DNA from: Granulosicoccus sp964594905
GTDB taxonomy: Bacteria; Pseudomonadota; Gammaproteobacteria; Granulosicoccales; Granulosicoccaceae
Direction of reading: 5' to 3'
Length of the DNA: 64,000 nucleotides
NCBI GenBank assembly: GCA_964594905.1
Contig: CAZQOI010000002.1
Location: forward strand, 1-64,000
The notes under the pieces were generated by a model. That model had not been told where the DNA came from, searched no databases, and saw only the letters and a list, made by a program, of their open reading frames with translations. Position numbers and translations under genes: made by a program. Positions 8,923-17,817 of the stretch are shown one piece after another (within the stretch, counting starts at the first letter, position 1; every line of letters starts with the position of its first letter).

Positions 8923-10029
8923 TCAAACTGAGCTTGCGGATTCGTACAGGTTTTCGTAGGCATCAATCATTTTCTGGCGCTGGAACCGAGATGAAAAAAC
9001 ATCGTATCCAGCGTTTGACAAACGGGTGCGAAGTTCGGAATCCACTACGAGTCGTTCCATTGCATCTGATAATGCATTAATATCATCTGAAGGTACCATC
9101 AGACCGTTGTGATCGTTTGTGATGATCTCATGATTGCCTCCCACGTCTGTGACGATACAAGGCAACTTTGCAGACATAGCCTCTAGTAAGGTCATTGATG
9201 TGCCCTCAGACAGGGAGCAAAGAACAAAAACATCGATCACACCGAAATATGGTTCTGGGTTAGTGCGAAATCCAGTAAAAACTATTGCATTTTTTAACTC
9301 AAGCTTATTACAAAGTGATTCAAGAACGTCGCGCTCTGGTCCATCGCCAACAATAAGCAAGCGGGTTGTCGAATTGTTGGCGTTAACCTTCGCGAAAGCA
9401 TTTATCAGTAGGGTCTGATTTTTGATTGTATCCAGGCGGGATACAGTTCCAAATACAAAGTTCTCTTTTGTGAAATTAGTTTCTTTGCGTGCTTGCTCTG
9501 TCGAAGCGGCTTGCGACTCAACACCATGTATACCGTTATAGATCACCGAAATACGACGTGCCGGAAACCATTCGTAATCGATAAGTGCTTTGCGTGTTGC
9601 CTCTGATATGGATATGAATGTTTGGGTCGCCAGAGCGAGTAATGGGTTGATTAATCTGCGCTTCCATGAAAAGCGATCAGGATAAAAGCGTCCGTGCTCT
9701 GTAAATATAACTGGAACTCTAGTAAACAGGCATGCAATGACGCCGTAGACATAAGGTGTGTACTGGTGGCAATGGACAACGTCGATTGATTGCGATTTCA
9801 CTAGTTGGCGTAGTGCACGGATCAAAACGAAATCAAAGCCTGGTCGACGCTCAAGTTTGTGCAAACGAACCTTCGAAGAGTCAATGCTCTTTGCAACATC
9901 GCCAATGACTCCATCGATACACACGATATCGCTGCTGAAACGTGTGTCATCGACACCCAATACGATTTGCTTGATGACCTGTTCGGTGCCACCGATGTTC
10001 ATGTCATGAGTGACGTGTAAGATACGCAT
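8923..10029 (-). CDS. Glycosyltransferase family 4
   Basis: This 368-residue GT-B enzyme begins MRILHVTHDMNIGGTEQVI, the glycine-rich acceptor loop of GT4 enzymes. It then has DVVHCHQYTPYVYG and TEHGRFYPD. The C-terminal domain begins with FGTVSRLDTIKNQTLLINAF and carries SEGTSMTLLEAMSAKLPCIVTDVGG (E-x7-E) near residue 283. It is predicted to be cytoplasmic, adding a sugar to a lipid-linked intermediate. It lies between the amidotransferase gene (31 bases upstream in transcription) and wzx. The three genes and the fusion protein beyond form a likely minus-strand operon starting near 11953. Substrate specificity is unknown. Confidence 0.9.
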   Translation of the reverse strand: MRILHVTHDMNIGGTEQVIKQIVLGVDDTRFSSDIVCIDGVIGDVAKSIDSSKVRLHKLERRPGFDFVLIRALRQLVKSQSIDVVHCHQYTPYVYGVIACLFTRVPVIFTEHGRFYPDRFSWKRRLINPLLALATQTFISISEATRKALIDYEWFPARRISVIYNGIHGVESQAASTEQARKETNFTKENFVFGTVSRLDTIKNQTLLINAFAKVNANNSTTRLLIVGDGPERDVLESLCNKLELKNAIVFTGFRTNPEPYFGVIDVFVLCSLSEGTSMTLLEAMSAKLPCIVTDVGGNHEIITNDHNGLMVPSDDINALSDAMERLVVDSELRTRLSNAGYDVFSSRFQRQKMIDAYENLYESASSV

Positions 10030-10060
10030 TACAGTAGTGTTTTAACGCTTGAGAACAGAA

Positions 10061-11953
10061 CTAGACGCTTTGAACTACATAGCGTTGCCACCACATTTCG
10101 AACACCAAGAGGCTCCATAGCTCTTGCGAGTAGTTCGCACGACCACTTTGATGTTTTTCCCAGAGAGTGCGGATTTCGCCCATCTGGAAATATTCACTTA
10201 TGCCGGCGTTCTTACTAAATAGGTATTGCTCTGCAATCGTCTTTATTTCCCGGCGAAACCAATTTGCTAATGGTACTGAAAAACCCATTTTTTTTCTGTA
10301 CAGAATGTCGTTGCTTAAGAGTGACTCAAGGCTCATTTTAAAAATGTGCTTTGTTTCGCGTTCACTGAGTTTTAGGCGTGAAGGGATAGTTGCAGCATAT
10401 TCGACGACCCTATAGTCGAGTAAAGGTGCGCGAGTTTCAAGCGAATTGGCCATGCTCATCCTATCTACTTTGACGAGAATGTCGCCTGGAAGATACGTCT
10501 TGATGTCGGTATAGAGAATTTTGCTCAAGTGATCGGGTGCATCTGCCTTTTCATAGAAGTGTCGAGTTAGGTCTTCGGGGTCATGATCTGCTGTGGCTTT
10601 GGCAAATTCAGGCGTCAGTATATTTTTCCAGAGCCTTTGATTAAAAAATGAATTAGTGCTGTGAAAACCAGCCGCTGGATCCATTGCAAGGCTTGTTAAT
10701 AGAGTGCTGGCTCTTCGCCCTATCGAACCTCCGAGCATTTGACTGAAATCGCCAATATGTGGCAGGCAGTGTCGGGCGAGAAGGTCTGGAACCTTGGCTC
10801 GCAGACGATTTTCTGTACGATCAACGCGATACTTTGAGTAGCCTGCGAAATTTTCATCACCACCATCGCCAGCAAGTGCCACTGTGACTTTCGAGCGCGC
10901 TAATTTCGAGACGAAAAAAGTTGGAACGAAAGAAGGGTCAGAAAATGGTTCATCAAAGTAGGCAGCAATATCAACGAGGTTTTCCTCTACATTCGTCTTT
11001 ACCGTAAACTCATGATGTTCACAGTTAAATTGCTCAGCAACCTGGCGCGCCTGTGCTACTTCATCGAATTCCTTATCATCAAAACCAATCGCACAGGTTG
11101 TGACAGGTTTCGACGAGTGACTACTCATAAAGGCTACAACGGCACTGGAGTCAACGCCACCGCTTAAAAAAGCGCCAAGCGGAACATCGCTGACCATACG
11201 CAAACGCGTCGCGTCATCGATAAGGCTTAGAAGCTCATCGCTAATTTCAGCGTCTGATTGTTTAGTTACTTCTGAGAATGATACATCCCAGTACTCTTCG
11301 ATATCACAGCCGTGCTCCGTTACCAGCATGGAGTGAGCAGGTGGTAGTTTTTTTATGTGCGTAAAAATACTTTTTGGATCTGGAACATACTGAAAAGTGA
11401 AGAAGTCTTTGACCGAAGCATCACAAACCGTACGGTCAATGTCGCCTGCTTGTAAAATTGCTTTTATCTCTGAGGCGAAAACGAAGCGATCATTCTTGCG
11501 GTAATAGTACAGTGGCTTCTTTCCAAGACGATCGCGTGACAGGAATAATGACCTGTTCTTGGTGTCCCATATAGCGATGGCAAACATGCCATTGAAATAA
11601 TCTACACAACGTTTGCCATGTACGCCGTACATTGCAAGAACCACTTCGGAATCAGATTGACCAAAGAATTGATGTCCATCTTTCTCAAGGTTCTTACGCA
11701 ACTCTGCGAAATTATAAATTTCGCCGTTATAAACCATGACATAACGTCCATCGACTGAACGCATTGGCTGTTTGCCAGTCTCACTCAAATCAATGATGGA
11801 TAGACGTCGGTGTGCAAGTGCAATATTCTCATCTATGTATTCGCCGCTGGCATCCGGGCCTCGATGGGCAATACTGTCGGCCATGGATAAAAGCCGGGTT
11901 TCGTCTTCTGTGAGTATGCGACGAAATCGAGTGAATCCTGCAATGCCGCACAT
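10061..11953 (-). CDS. Asparagine-synthase-like glutamine amidotransferase, exosortase-A-associated type
   Basis: The start is ATG 11953, because the next codon must be the catalytic Cys2 (MCGIAGF); a TTG one codon earlier would block it. Residues 2-~215 form the class II glutaminase domain (AHRRLSIIDLS, YNGEIYNF, FLSRDRLGKKPLYY). The synthetase domain has the PP-loop SGGVDSSAVV near residue 264 and ALAGDGGDENFAGY. The length, 630 residues, matches the amidotransferase-1 family of XrtA-type loci. It should use glutamine and ATP to amidate a carboxyl group, perhaps of a uronic acid or amino acid on the polymer, rather than make free asparagine; that role is inference. It is divergent from the deacetylase gene across a 232-base shared promoter region in which I found no convincing -35/-10 pair. 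Confidence 0.88.
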   Translation of the reverse strand: MCGIAGFTRFRRILTEDETRLLSMADSIAHRGPDASGEYIDENIALAHRRLSIIDLSETGKQPMRSVDGRYVMVYNGEIYNFAELRKNLEKDGHQFFGQSDSEVVLAMYGVHGKRCVDYFNGMFAIAIWDTKNRSLFLSRDRLGKKPLYYYRKNDRFVFASEIKAILQAGDIDRTVCDASVKDFFTFQYVPDPKSIFTHIKKLPPAHSMLVTEHGCDIEEYWDVSFSEVTKQSDAEISDELLSLIDDATRLRMVSDVPLGAFLSGGVDSSAVVAFMSSHSSKPVTTCAIGFDDKEFDEVAQARQVAEQFNCEHHEFTVKTNVEENLVDIAAYFDEPFSDPSFVPTFFVSKLARSKVTVALAGDGGDENFAGYSKYRVDRTENRLRAKVPDLLARHCLPHIGDFSQMLGGSIGRRASTLLTSLAMDPAAGFHSTNSFFNQRLWKNILTPEFAKATADHDPEDLTRHFYEKADAPDHLSKILYTDIKTYLPGDILVKVDRMSMANSLETRAPLLDYRVVEYAATIPSRLKLSERETKHIFKMSLESLLSNDILYRKKMGFSVPLANWFRREIKTIAEQYLFSKNAGISEYFQMGEIRTLWEKHQSGRANYSQELWSLLVFEMWWQRYVVQSV

Positions 11954-12185
11954 CAATTAGGTCCTGTAACTTGCGTAAAATCTGATGCAATCAAATGCAA
12001 AATACTGAGAGAATCCTAACATTCTTTAACGACTTCGTTGTTGACCTGTGTTGTATAAAACGATTTGGATTGTGGAAAATTGTTACCCTTCTCCAACAGT
12101 TTTTTAGCTCTACTGTTTTATCAATAAGTTTCCCTTAAACTGCTCCAAAGTCTAACAATCAGGGCAGCGATGCTGTTTCAGCGAT

Positions 12186-13100
12186 TTGAACAAATCTATA
12201 CTTCAAAATGGATCCTTGATCGACGTGGTGCATAAGCCCGTCAGTGATCAAATACCTAATGCCCTGACAGTGGATGTTGAGGACTATTTTCAGGTATCCG
12301 CTTTCGACAATTATATCGCGCGCAGTGATTGGGATAGCATTCCGAGTCGCGTCGAATCTCGCACAGACTTGATTTTGTCGATGTTCGACGAAGCGTCAGT
12401 GAAAGGCACGTTTTTTACACTTGGCTGGATAGCGAAAAGATTTCCTGACATGATCCGACGTATATGTGATCAGGGTCATGAAATCGCCAGTCATGGTTGG
12501 GAGCATACACGGCTGACATTCATGAAACCTGAGCAGTTTAAAGAGGATGTGTCTCGAACAAAAGCTTTGCTGGAGGATATATCCGGTCGACCTGTATTGG
12601 GTTATCGGGCACCCAGTTACTCGATTGGTCGTGATAACGACTGGGCTCATGACGTTCTATGTGAAACGGGACATGTTTACAGCTCGAGTATTGCGCCGAT
12701 CAATCACGATCTCTACGGTATTCCAGACGCACCGCGATTTGCACATCACCGCGGAGCTGCACAATTACTCGAAATACCGATCTCAACTGTTGCAATCGTA
12801 AACAAGAATTGGCCGTGTGGTGGTGGTGGATGGTTTAGACTGTATCCCTACTGGTTGTTCAAACGGGCCTTTGAGAAAATCAATACTTTTGATAAGCAGT
12901 CAGGGATTTTTTATATACATCCGTGGGAATTCGACCCGGATCAACCAAGGTTATCTGGACTGGATCGCAAAACCACTTTCCGCCACTACCAGAATCTGGG
13001 TAAAACTGAGTCGCGAATGCATCAATTACTGAAAGATTTTCGCTGGCAACGTATGGATGAGACGTTTGTTGCAGAAAACATACAATTGAAATCGAACTGA
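12186..13100 (+). CDS. XrtA-system polysaccharide deacetylase (NodB fold, DUF3473)
   Basis: This CE4-type deacetylase begins its domain with NALTVDVEDYFQVSAFD (metal Asp pair) at residue ~25. It has SHGWEHTRLT near residue 102, with the His-x3-His metal ligands, and GYRAPSYSIG. The C-terminal part (CGGGGWFRLYPYWL, FYIHPWEFDPDQPR) is the DUF3473 extension characteristic of exosortase-A loci. It removes acetyl groups from N-acetyl sugars of the polymer. The listed start is TTG 12186 without a good Shine-Dalgarno; GTG at 12225 or 12228, closer to the domain, is also possible. It leads the plus-strand export module. Confidence 0.88.
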   Translation: MNKSILQNGSLIDVVHKPVSDQIPNALTVDVEDYFQVSAFDNYIARSDWDSIPSRVESRTDLILSMFDEASVKGTFFTLGWIAKRFPDMIRRICDQGHEIASHGWEHTRLTFMKPEQFKEDVSRTKALLEDISGRPVLGYRAPSYSIGRDNDWAHDVLCETGHVYSSSIAPINHDLYGIPDAPRFAHHRGAAQLLEIPISTVAIVNKNWPCGGGGWFRLYPYWLFKRAFEKINTFDKQSGIFYIHPWEFDPDQPRLSGLDRKTTFRHYQNLGKTESRMHQLLKDFRWQRMDETFVAENIQLKSN

Positions 13101-13147
13101 TATCCCAGAAAACAATGTGCGTTTCTCGCATAATTGAGCGATTGGCA

Positions 13148-13159
13148 GTTGACGTCAAC
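13148..13159. promoter_or_regulatory. 12-bp perfect palindrome in the leader of the ATPase gene
   Basis: GTTGACGTCAAC is a perfect palindrome in the 217-base gap between the deacetylase and the ATPase gene, 159 bases before the ATPase start. It could be an operator half-site pair, but no family of regulator can be assigned from this site alone. Confidence 0.35.
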
Positions 13160-13317
13160 AATAGTGAAATATCCTGCGAATTGTCAGGTTTGATCAGGAC
13201 TATGTCTGATAAAGTTGCAGCAATGCGAGCGAGATAGAAATAGCTCGATTTCACGGCTGAGATTAGTTTCATAACACGGTCCGCGTTCAATGGTGAGCGG
13301 GGCGAGATATTATTAAA

Positions 13318-14184
13318 ATGTACGAGAAACACTACGGATTACATGAGGATCCCTTCAAGCTGAGTCCCAGCGCGAAAGGGTGCTTTGAGCACGCGTCATT
13401 CACCAAGGCGGTTTCGTACGTGCGTTACGCCATTCATCGTGGTGAAGGCACTGTAGTGGTCACGGGCGAACCCGGAACGGGCAAATCAACCCTTATCCGA
13501 CACATGGTTCACACTTTACGCGGATCCAAAGTCGCACAAGCCCACGTTGGATGTTACGGTCCAGACCTGAGCGATATTCTCGAAACCATCGCTCGTTGTT
13601 TCAGGATCGATATCCGGGGCAAGTCTCCTTTCGAAGCGATCGGGGCTTTACAGGAATTTCTGATTCGAGTTCGCAAGGTAGGCGGGCGGTCAATTATCGT
13701 TTTTGACGAAGCCCAGGCACTTTCACTTGAGACCTTGGAAGAGATTCGTCGTCTGACCAATCTGGTTTGGAATAACACTGCATTGGTGCAAGTATTTCTA
13801 ATCGGACAACCTGAGCTACTCGACAAATTGAATCATCCTGATCTGGTTCAGTTTCATCAGCGTGTCATCGCATCGACAACTATCCAGCCTTTGAATATTG
13901 ACGAAACTAAAGAATACGTTTTGTCTAGGCTAATTCATTGTGGTTATAGCGGTTCACCATCAATCGACGAATCAGTGTTTAAGCAAATTCATGAAGCAAG
14001 CCTCGGAAATCCGCGGTGGATTAATCTTATTGGTAGTCGCATCTTGCTCAGTGGCATGGTGCAGAAATGGGAAAAAATATCCTCCAGCGATGTTGATCAT
14101 GTTCTAGGTGATCTGATCGGTGAAGGTTTATTGTCAGCAAAGTATCGCGCAAGCATGCTTGAGTCTGACAGGCTGACTCATTAG
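13318..14184 (+). CDS. ExeA-like AAA ATPase, XrtA-associated
   Basis: This 288-residue AAA+ ATPase starts MYEKHYGLHEDPFKLSPS, the signature opening of GspA/ExeA-type secretion ATPases. Walker A is GEPGTGKST (residues ~50-58) and Walker B is IIVFDEAQAL (~124). Sensor-like FLIGQPELLDKL and QRV follow, with a C-terminal helical domain (GNPRWINLIG). Small members without a peptidoglycan-binding domain are constant parts of exosortase-A polysaccharide loci, and this one sits directly before the export lipoprotein. It probably powers or regulates assembly of the export complex at the inner membrane; the mechanism is unproven. Confidence 0.9.
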   Translation: MYEKHYGLHEDPFKLSPSAKGCFEHASFTKAVSYVRYAIHRGEGTVVVTGEPGTGKSTLIRHMVHTLRGSKVAQAHVGCYGPDLSDILETIARCFRIDIRGKSPFEAIGALQEFLIRVRKVGGRSIIVFDEAQALSLETLEEIRRLTNLVWNNTALVQVFLIGQPELLDKLNHPDLVQFHQRVIASTTIQPLNIDETKEYVLSRLIHCGYSGSPSIDESVFKQIHEASLGNPRWINLIGSRILLSGMVQKWEKISSSDVDHVLGDLIGEGLLSAKYRASMLESDRLTH

Positions 14185-14215
14185 CCCGGGAAACAATTAT
14201 ATGTATAAGGATTTT

Positions 14216-14842
14216 ATGCAAGTGCAATTATCAGTAGCTTTAAAAACTCTAGTAACCTGTTTTGCTGTTGTATTATTTAGTGGTTGTGCAACTAATGAAG
14301 TACCTATTACTGCAGAATCAGAGCAAGCTGCGGATAATTATGAATACGTTATTGGCGCGGGCGACAGCTTGTCTATTTTTGTTTGGGGGTACCCGGATTT
14401 AAGTGTGACCTTGCCCGTGCGTCCAGACGGTAAAATCACCACCCGACTTGCTGAAGATATAAACGCGAGTGGTAAAACACCCACGCAGTTGGCTCGTGAA
14501 ATCGAAGACGTGTATCAGGAGTTCGTCAAGCAGCCCACTGTGACTGTGTCCGTCAGTAGCTTCATTGGAAGCCCCGAACAACACATCAAGGTAGTAGGTG
14601 GTGGTGCTAAACCAAAGATTGTACAGTACAAGAATGGTATGACTCTGCTCGACCTGATGGTCGAGGTGGGTGGGCTTGACAAGTTTGCTAGTGGCAACAA
14701 ATCGAAGCTCGTTCGCAAAGAAGGTGGCAAGGACAACAGCTACAAGGTTCGCCTGCACGATCTGCTGAAAAAAGGTGATATCTCTGCAAATGTCAGACTT
14801 GTTCCAGGTGACATTTTAATTATTCCAGAATCCTGGTTCTAG
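14216..14842 (+). CDS. Polysaccharide export lipoprotein (Wza-like, SLBB), XrtA type
   Basis: This outer-membrane export protein has a signal peptide ending in the lipobox FSGC, with the lipidated Cys at residue 24. I chose ATG 14216 because TAAGGA lies 5-10 bases upstream; ATG 14201 would add five residues. The Poly_export domain begins YVIGAGDSLSIFVWGYPDLS and continues with VRPDGKITTRLAEDINASGKT. One SLBB domain follows (IKVVGGGAKPKIVQYKNGMTLLDLMVEVGGL). At about 208 residues it is much shorter than Wza of E. coli, so it would form a periplasmic/OM adaptor, probably with the beta-barrel encoded at 17818 as the pore. It is cotranscribed with the chain-length protein. Confidence 0.9.
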   Translation: MQVQLSVALKTLVTCFAVVLFSGCATNEVPITAESEQAADNYEYVIGAGDSLSIFVWGYPDLSVTLPVRPDGKITTRLAEDINASGKTPTQLAREIEDVYQEFVKQPTVTVSVSSFIGSPEQHIKVVGGGAKPKIVQYKNGMTLLDLMVEVGGLDKFASGNKSKLVRKEGGKDNSYKVRLHDLLKKGDISANVRLVPGDILIIPESWF

Positions 14843-14886
14843 GTCATAGAAGGCTTGTTTTAAAAAAGCACACAACGGACTTAAAA

Positions 14887-16530
14887 ATGCAAATTCTCAT
14901 CGATAAAGCGGTACATCTTACGTGGAGCCTCTGGCGATTTCGCTGGACCGCGCTCGCGGTTGCCTGGGGGCTATGTTTGCTTGGTTGGTTGTTAGTGGCC
15001 AGTATCGAGCATCGCTATCACGCCAATGCGAAAATGTACATCGATACAAACCGTGTGCTAGCACCGCTGTTGAAAGATCTCGCAGTGCAACCTGATGTCA
15101 GAAATCAGATTTCACTTATGAGTAGGGCTATCATGAATCGTCCAAATCTTGAGAAGCTGATAGATACGACAGCGCTAAAAGATGAAATCGAGAAGCCTGA
15201 GCAACTCGAAGATATGATAGACCGCCTGGAAAAACGTATCGCTTTGTATGACACAAGTGGTGCAAGTTCACTTTATGGCATTTCATACAGCCATAAGGAC
15301 AAGGCAACTGCTAAACAAGTGGTCGAAAATCTGGTCAAAATTTTTATCGACAGCACCCTCGGTGAAGAGCGGGAGGACAATAGTTCTTCAATTGCATTCT
15401 TTGATCGGAGAATTGCTGACTATGAAGTTCGTCTCGAAGATGCAGAAAATCGCCTGTCCAGTTTCAAGCGCAAGAACGCTGGTTCCATGCCGGGAGAGTC
15501 GGGCGGCTTCTATCAACGTTTGGAGGCTACTCTTAGGGATCGCGATGAGGCTAAATTGCTATTTGAAGAGTCTTTGAATCGTCGTAATTCATTGCGTGCC
15601 CAGTTGAGCAGTGAAACCACAAGCATCAAAGCAGGTTCTGGCGGATCGTCACCGATCGATAAACGTATACAGGCGGCGCAGGACCAGCTTGATCAATTGC
15701 TCTTGCGATTCACCGATAGGCATCCGCAGGTCGCGTTATTGCGTGAATCAATTGCAGAACTCAATTCGCAAAAAGCCGATGCGCTGGCAAGTGGTCGACA
15801 GATCACTGATTTGCAATCGAGTGTTGTCTACCAAAAGTTGAGAACGCTGGTAGCTGAATCTGAAGCGACCGCTGCTGAAATGAGCGCTCGAGTAAGAAAC
15901 TATGATCAACAAGTTTTAGAATTGCGAGAGCGGGTAGACAGCATTCCACAGGTTGAGGCTGAGCTTGCTCAGCTTGATCGTGGCTACGCGACAATCAAGG
16001 AACAGCACGAAAAATTATTGGCTCGGCGAGAAGCAGCTCGGCTAACTGAAGCTGTCGATGAAAATACCGGCGACTTCAAAATTCGCTTAACTGATCCGCC
16101 GTTTGTTAAATCTCGCCCTGATGTACCCAACAAGAAAATTTTGACCATCTTGGTCAGTCTGTTTGCGATAGCGGCTGGTATTGGCTTAGCGCTATTGCTT
16201 GCGATGATCAGACCCGTTTTCTTTACTCAGCGATCCTTGGCCAGCTCTTTGAATTTGCCGACTCTAGGTACTGTGTCATACGTTGATTCTCCTGATGAAG
16301 CAACCAAAAAAGTTGCTGGACGAACGATATTTGGTGCAGGTGTTGTTGGTCTTTTGGGTTTGACTGCGTTGTTGCTGCTACTACAACTGCGTGGAATCGA
16401 GCTACAACATCTACTGCCTGAGAAGAAAGCCTTGAGTAAGGAAGCGTCGATTCAGATCCCTTCTCAGGGTGTAGTTAGAACGTCATCTCTAGATGAGTTT
16501 GTAGCAAATGCGTTAGGAGGTTCAGCATGA
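14887..16530 (+). CDS. Polysaccharide chain-length determinant (Wzz/GNVR domain), XrtA type
   Basis: This 547-residue inner-membrane protein has an N-terminal transmembrane helix (residues ~20-40, LAVAWGLCLLGWLLVAS) and a Wzz domain that includes RYHANAKMYIDTNRVLAPLL. Long periplasmic coiled coils follow, with DRHPQVALLRESIAEL and a proline-rich GNVR region just before the second membrane helix (~418-440). An extra hydrophobic segment near 480-500 and a short tail come after. It sets polymer length and couples to the separate kinase encoded next, whose start overlaps its stop by 4 bases (ATGA). The kinase domain is absent, as expected for the XrtA-type split arrangement. Confidence 0.9.
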   Translation: MQILIDKAVHLTWSLWRFRWTALAVAWGLCLLGWLLVASIEHRYHANAKMYIDTNRVLAPLLKDLAVQPDVRNQISLMSRAIMNRPNLEKLIDTTALKDEIEKPEQLEDMIDRLEKRIALYDTSGASSLYGISYSHKDKATAKQVVENLVKIFIDSTLGEEREDNSSSIAFFDRRIADYEVRLEDAENRLSSFKRKNAGSMPGESGGFYQRLEATLRDRDEAKLLFEESLNRRNSLRAQLSSETTSIKAGSGGSSPIDKRIQAAQDQLDQLLLRFTDRHPQVALLRESIAELNSQKADALASGRQITDLQSSVVYQKLRTLVAESEATAAEMSARVRNYDQQVLELRERVDSIPQVEAELAQLDRGYATIKEQHEKLLARREAARLTEAVDENTGDFKIRLTDPPFVKSRPDVPNKKILTILVSLFAIAAGIGLALLLAMIRPVFFTQRSLASSLNLPTLGTVSYVDSPDEATKKVAGRTIFGAGVVGLLGLTALLLLLQLRGIELQHLLPEKKALSKEASIQIPSQGVVRTSSLDEFVANALGGSA

Positions 16531-17807
16531 AAACTATTGAACAGGCGATCAAAGATCTAGAAGCTGATAACGTTTCCGGTTTGTCTTATCTTGGATCCGA
16601 AGAAACCGACGAAAATGTTGATCGAGTCAATGACGACGGTTTTCAGTTTCATGATGTACGTGATGAGACGATTCCTGCGGCCGCTCGCACGATTGGTAGT
16701 GTGACCCCTCAGGCTACGCTGACCACTAATGATGCCCAATCGGTTTTTCCTGAGTCGCTGAATGTCGTTTATCAGCCTGATGAGGTTCAATCAAAGCTTG
16801 AACAACACCCTGCGCAGCGACAACCAGTGCAGAAAAAAGCGCCAGATAATCAGCATAGATCTGTATTTCCGACTATCACGCCGGGAGCTGAAACTTCATC
16901 GAAGTCAGCTCGCCCTGTCAAATCTCTCAGAACACCGCAAGCGGTGTCATCGCGATTGACCACTAACAAGACAATGCGTCGTCCCGCGGTCTCGAATTCT
17001 GCACCAGCACAGACTAATCGCCCTGCGATTCACTATCGCGAGCAAGAACCGACGGTTCAGCACCACATACCATTCAAAACGCTGAAAGAAAGAGGCATGA
17101 TCTCGCCTGACGAACCTACATCTTTGATAGCACAGCAGTTTCGTGCGATTAAGCGTCCATTGGTTCGAAATCTTGCCAATGCGCCGTTGGGTGTCAACAC
17201 CAGTGTCATCCTGGTCACCAGTAGTTCATCAGGTGAGGGTAAGTCATTTACCGCAGTAAATCTTGCCATGAGTCTCGCAATGGAGCGCGAAAAGAATGTA
17301 TTGCTGGTCGATACCGATTCAACAAAAGCCTCAACTAGTACGTTGCTAGGTGTAGAGGACCCACACGTTGGTCTGATGGATAGTCTCGTTCGAGACGATC
17401 TCAAAGTTAGCCAAGTGCTGCGCACAACGAATGTACCGAACCTGACTCTGCTGCCTGTTGGTCGTGCCCATGGACACGCAACCGAGTTACTGGCATCGGA
17501 TCGGATGCGTCGTACGATTAACGAGCTTTCGGACGGCTTCGATGATCGTATCCTGGTAATTGATTCCTCCCCACTATTACAAACCGAAGAAGCTGGAGTA
17601 CTAGCTGATATTGCTGGCCAGATAGTGTTCGTGGTCGCGGCGGAACAAACTGCCTATGCAACAGCACTTGATGCGGTTGCGCGATTGCCAAGAACTGACA
17701 ACGTCAGCCTTGTGCTGAACAAAGCTCGTAAAGCAACGTCAACGCCTTATGGCTATGGTGGCTATGGGTATGGTGCTGCTGTATCTCCTGATGGTTTAAG
17801 AAATTAG
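16527..17807 (+). CDS. Tyrosine autokinase (CpsD/CapB family), XrtA-associated
   Basis: GGAGG lies 8-12 bases before the ATG, which overlaps the previous stop. The first ~200 residues are low-complexity and Pro/Gln/Thr-rich and probably disordered. The BY-kinase domain follows: Walker A ILVTSSSSGEGKSFTAVNLA near residue 233, Walker A' VLLVDTDSTKAS and Walker B ILVIDSSP. The C-terminus ends in a Tyr/Gly cluster (YGYGGYGYGAA), the expected autophosphorylation site. It works with the chain-length protein in trans to cycle polymer assembly. No matching low-molecular-weight phosphatase (Wzb) is seen in the window. Confidence 0.9.
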   Translation: MKTIEQAIKDLEADNVSGLSYLGSEETDENVDRVNDDGFQFHDVRDETIPAAARTIGSVTPQATLTTNDAQSVFPESLNVVYQPDEVQSKLEQHPAQRQPVQKKAPDNQHRSVFPTITPGAETSSKSARPVKSLRTPQAVSSRLTTNKTMRRPAVSNSAPAQTNRPAIHYREQEPTVQHHIPFKTLKERGMISPDEPTSLIAQQFRAIKRPLVRNLANAPLGVNTSVILVTSSSSGEGKSFTAVNLAMSLAMEREKNVLLVDTDSTKASTSTLLGVEDPHVGLMDSLVRDDLKVSQVLRTTNVPNLTLLPVGRAHGHATELLASDRMRRTINELSDGFDDRILVIDSSPLLQTEEAGVLADIAGQIVFVVAAEQTAYATALDAVARLPRTDNVSLVLNKARKATSTPYGYGGYGYGAAVSPDGLRN

Positions 17808-17817
17808 AGATTCCCAA

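Noticed and set aside
12041..12059. TTGACC and TATAAA in front of the deacetylase as a promoter
   Set aside because: The two boxes are only 7 bases apart, far less than the 16-18 needed.
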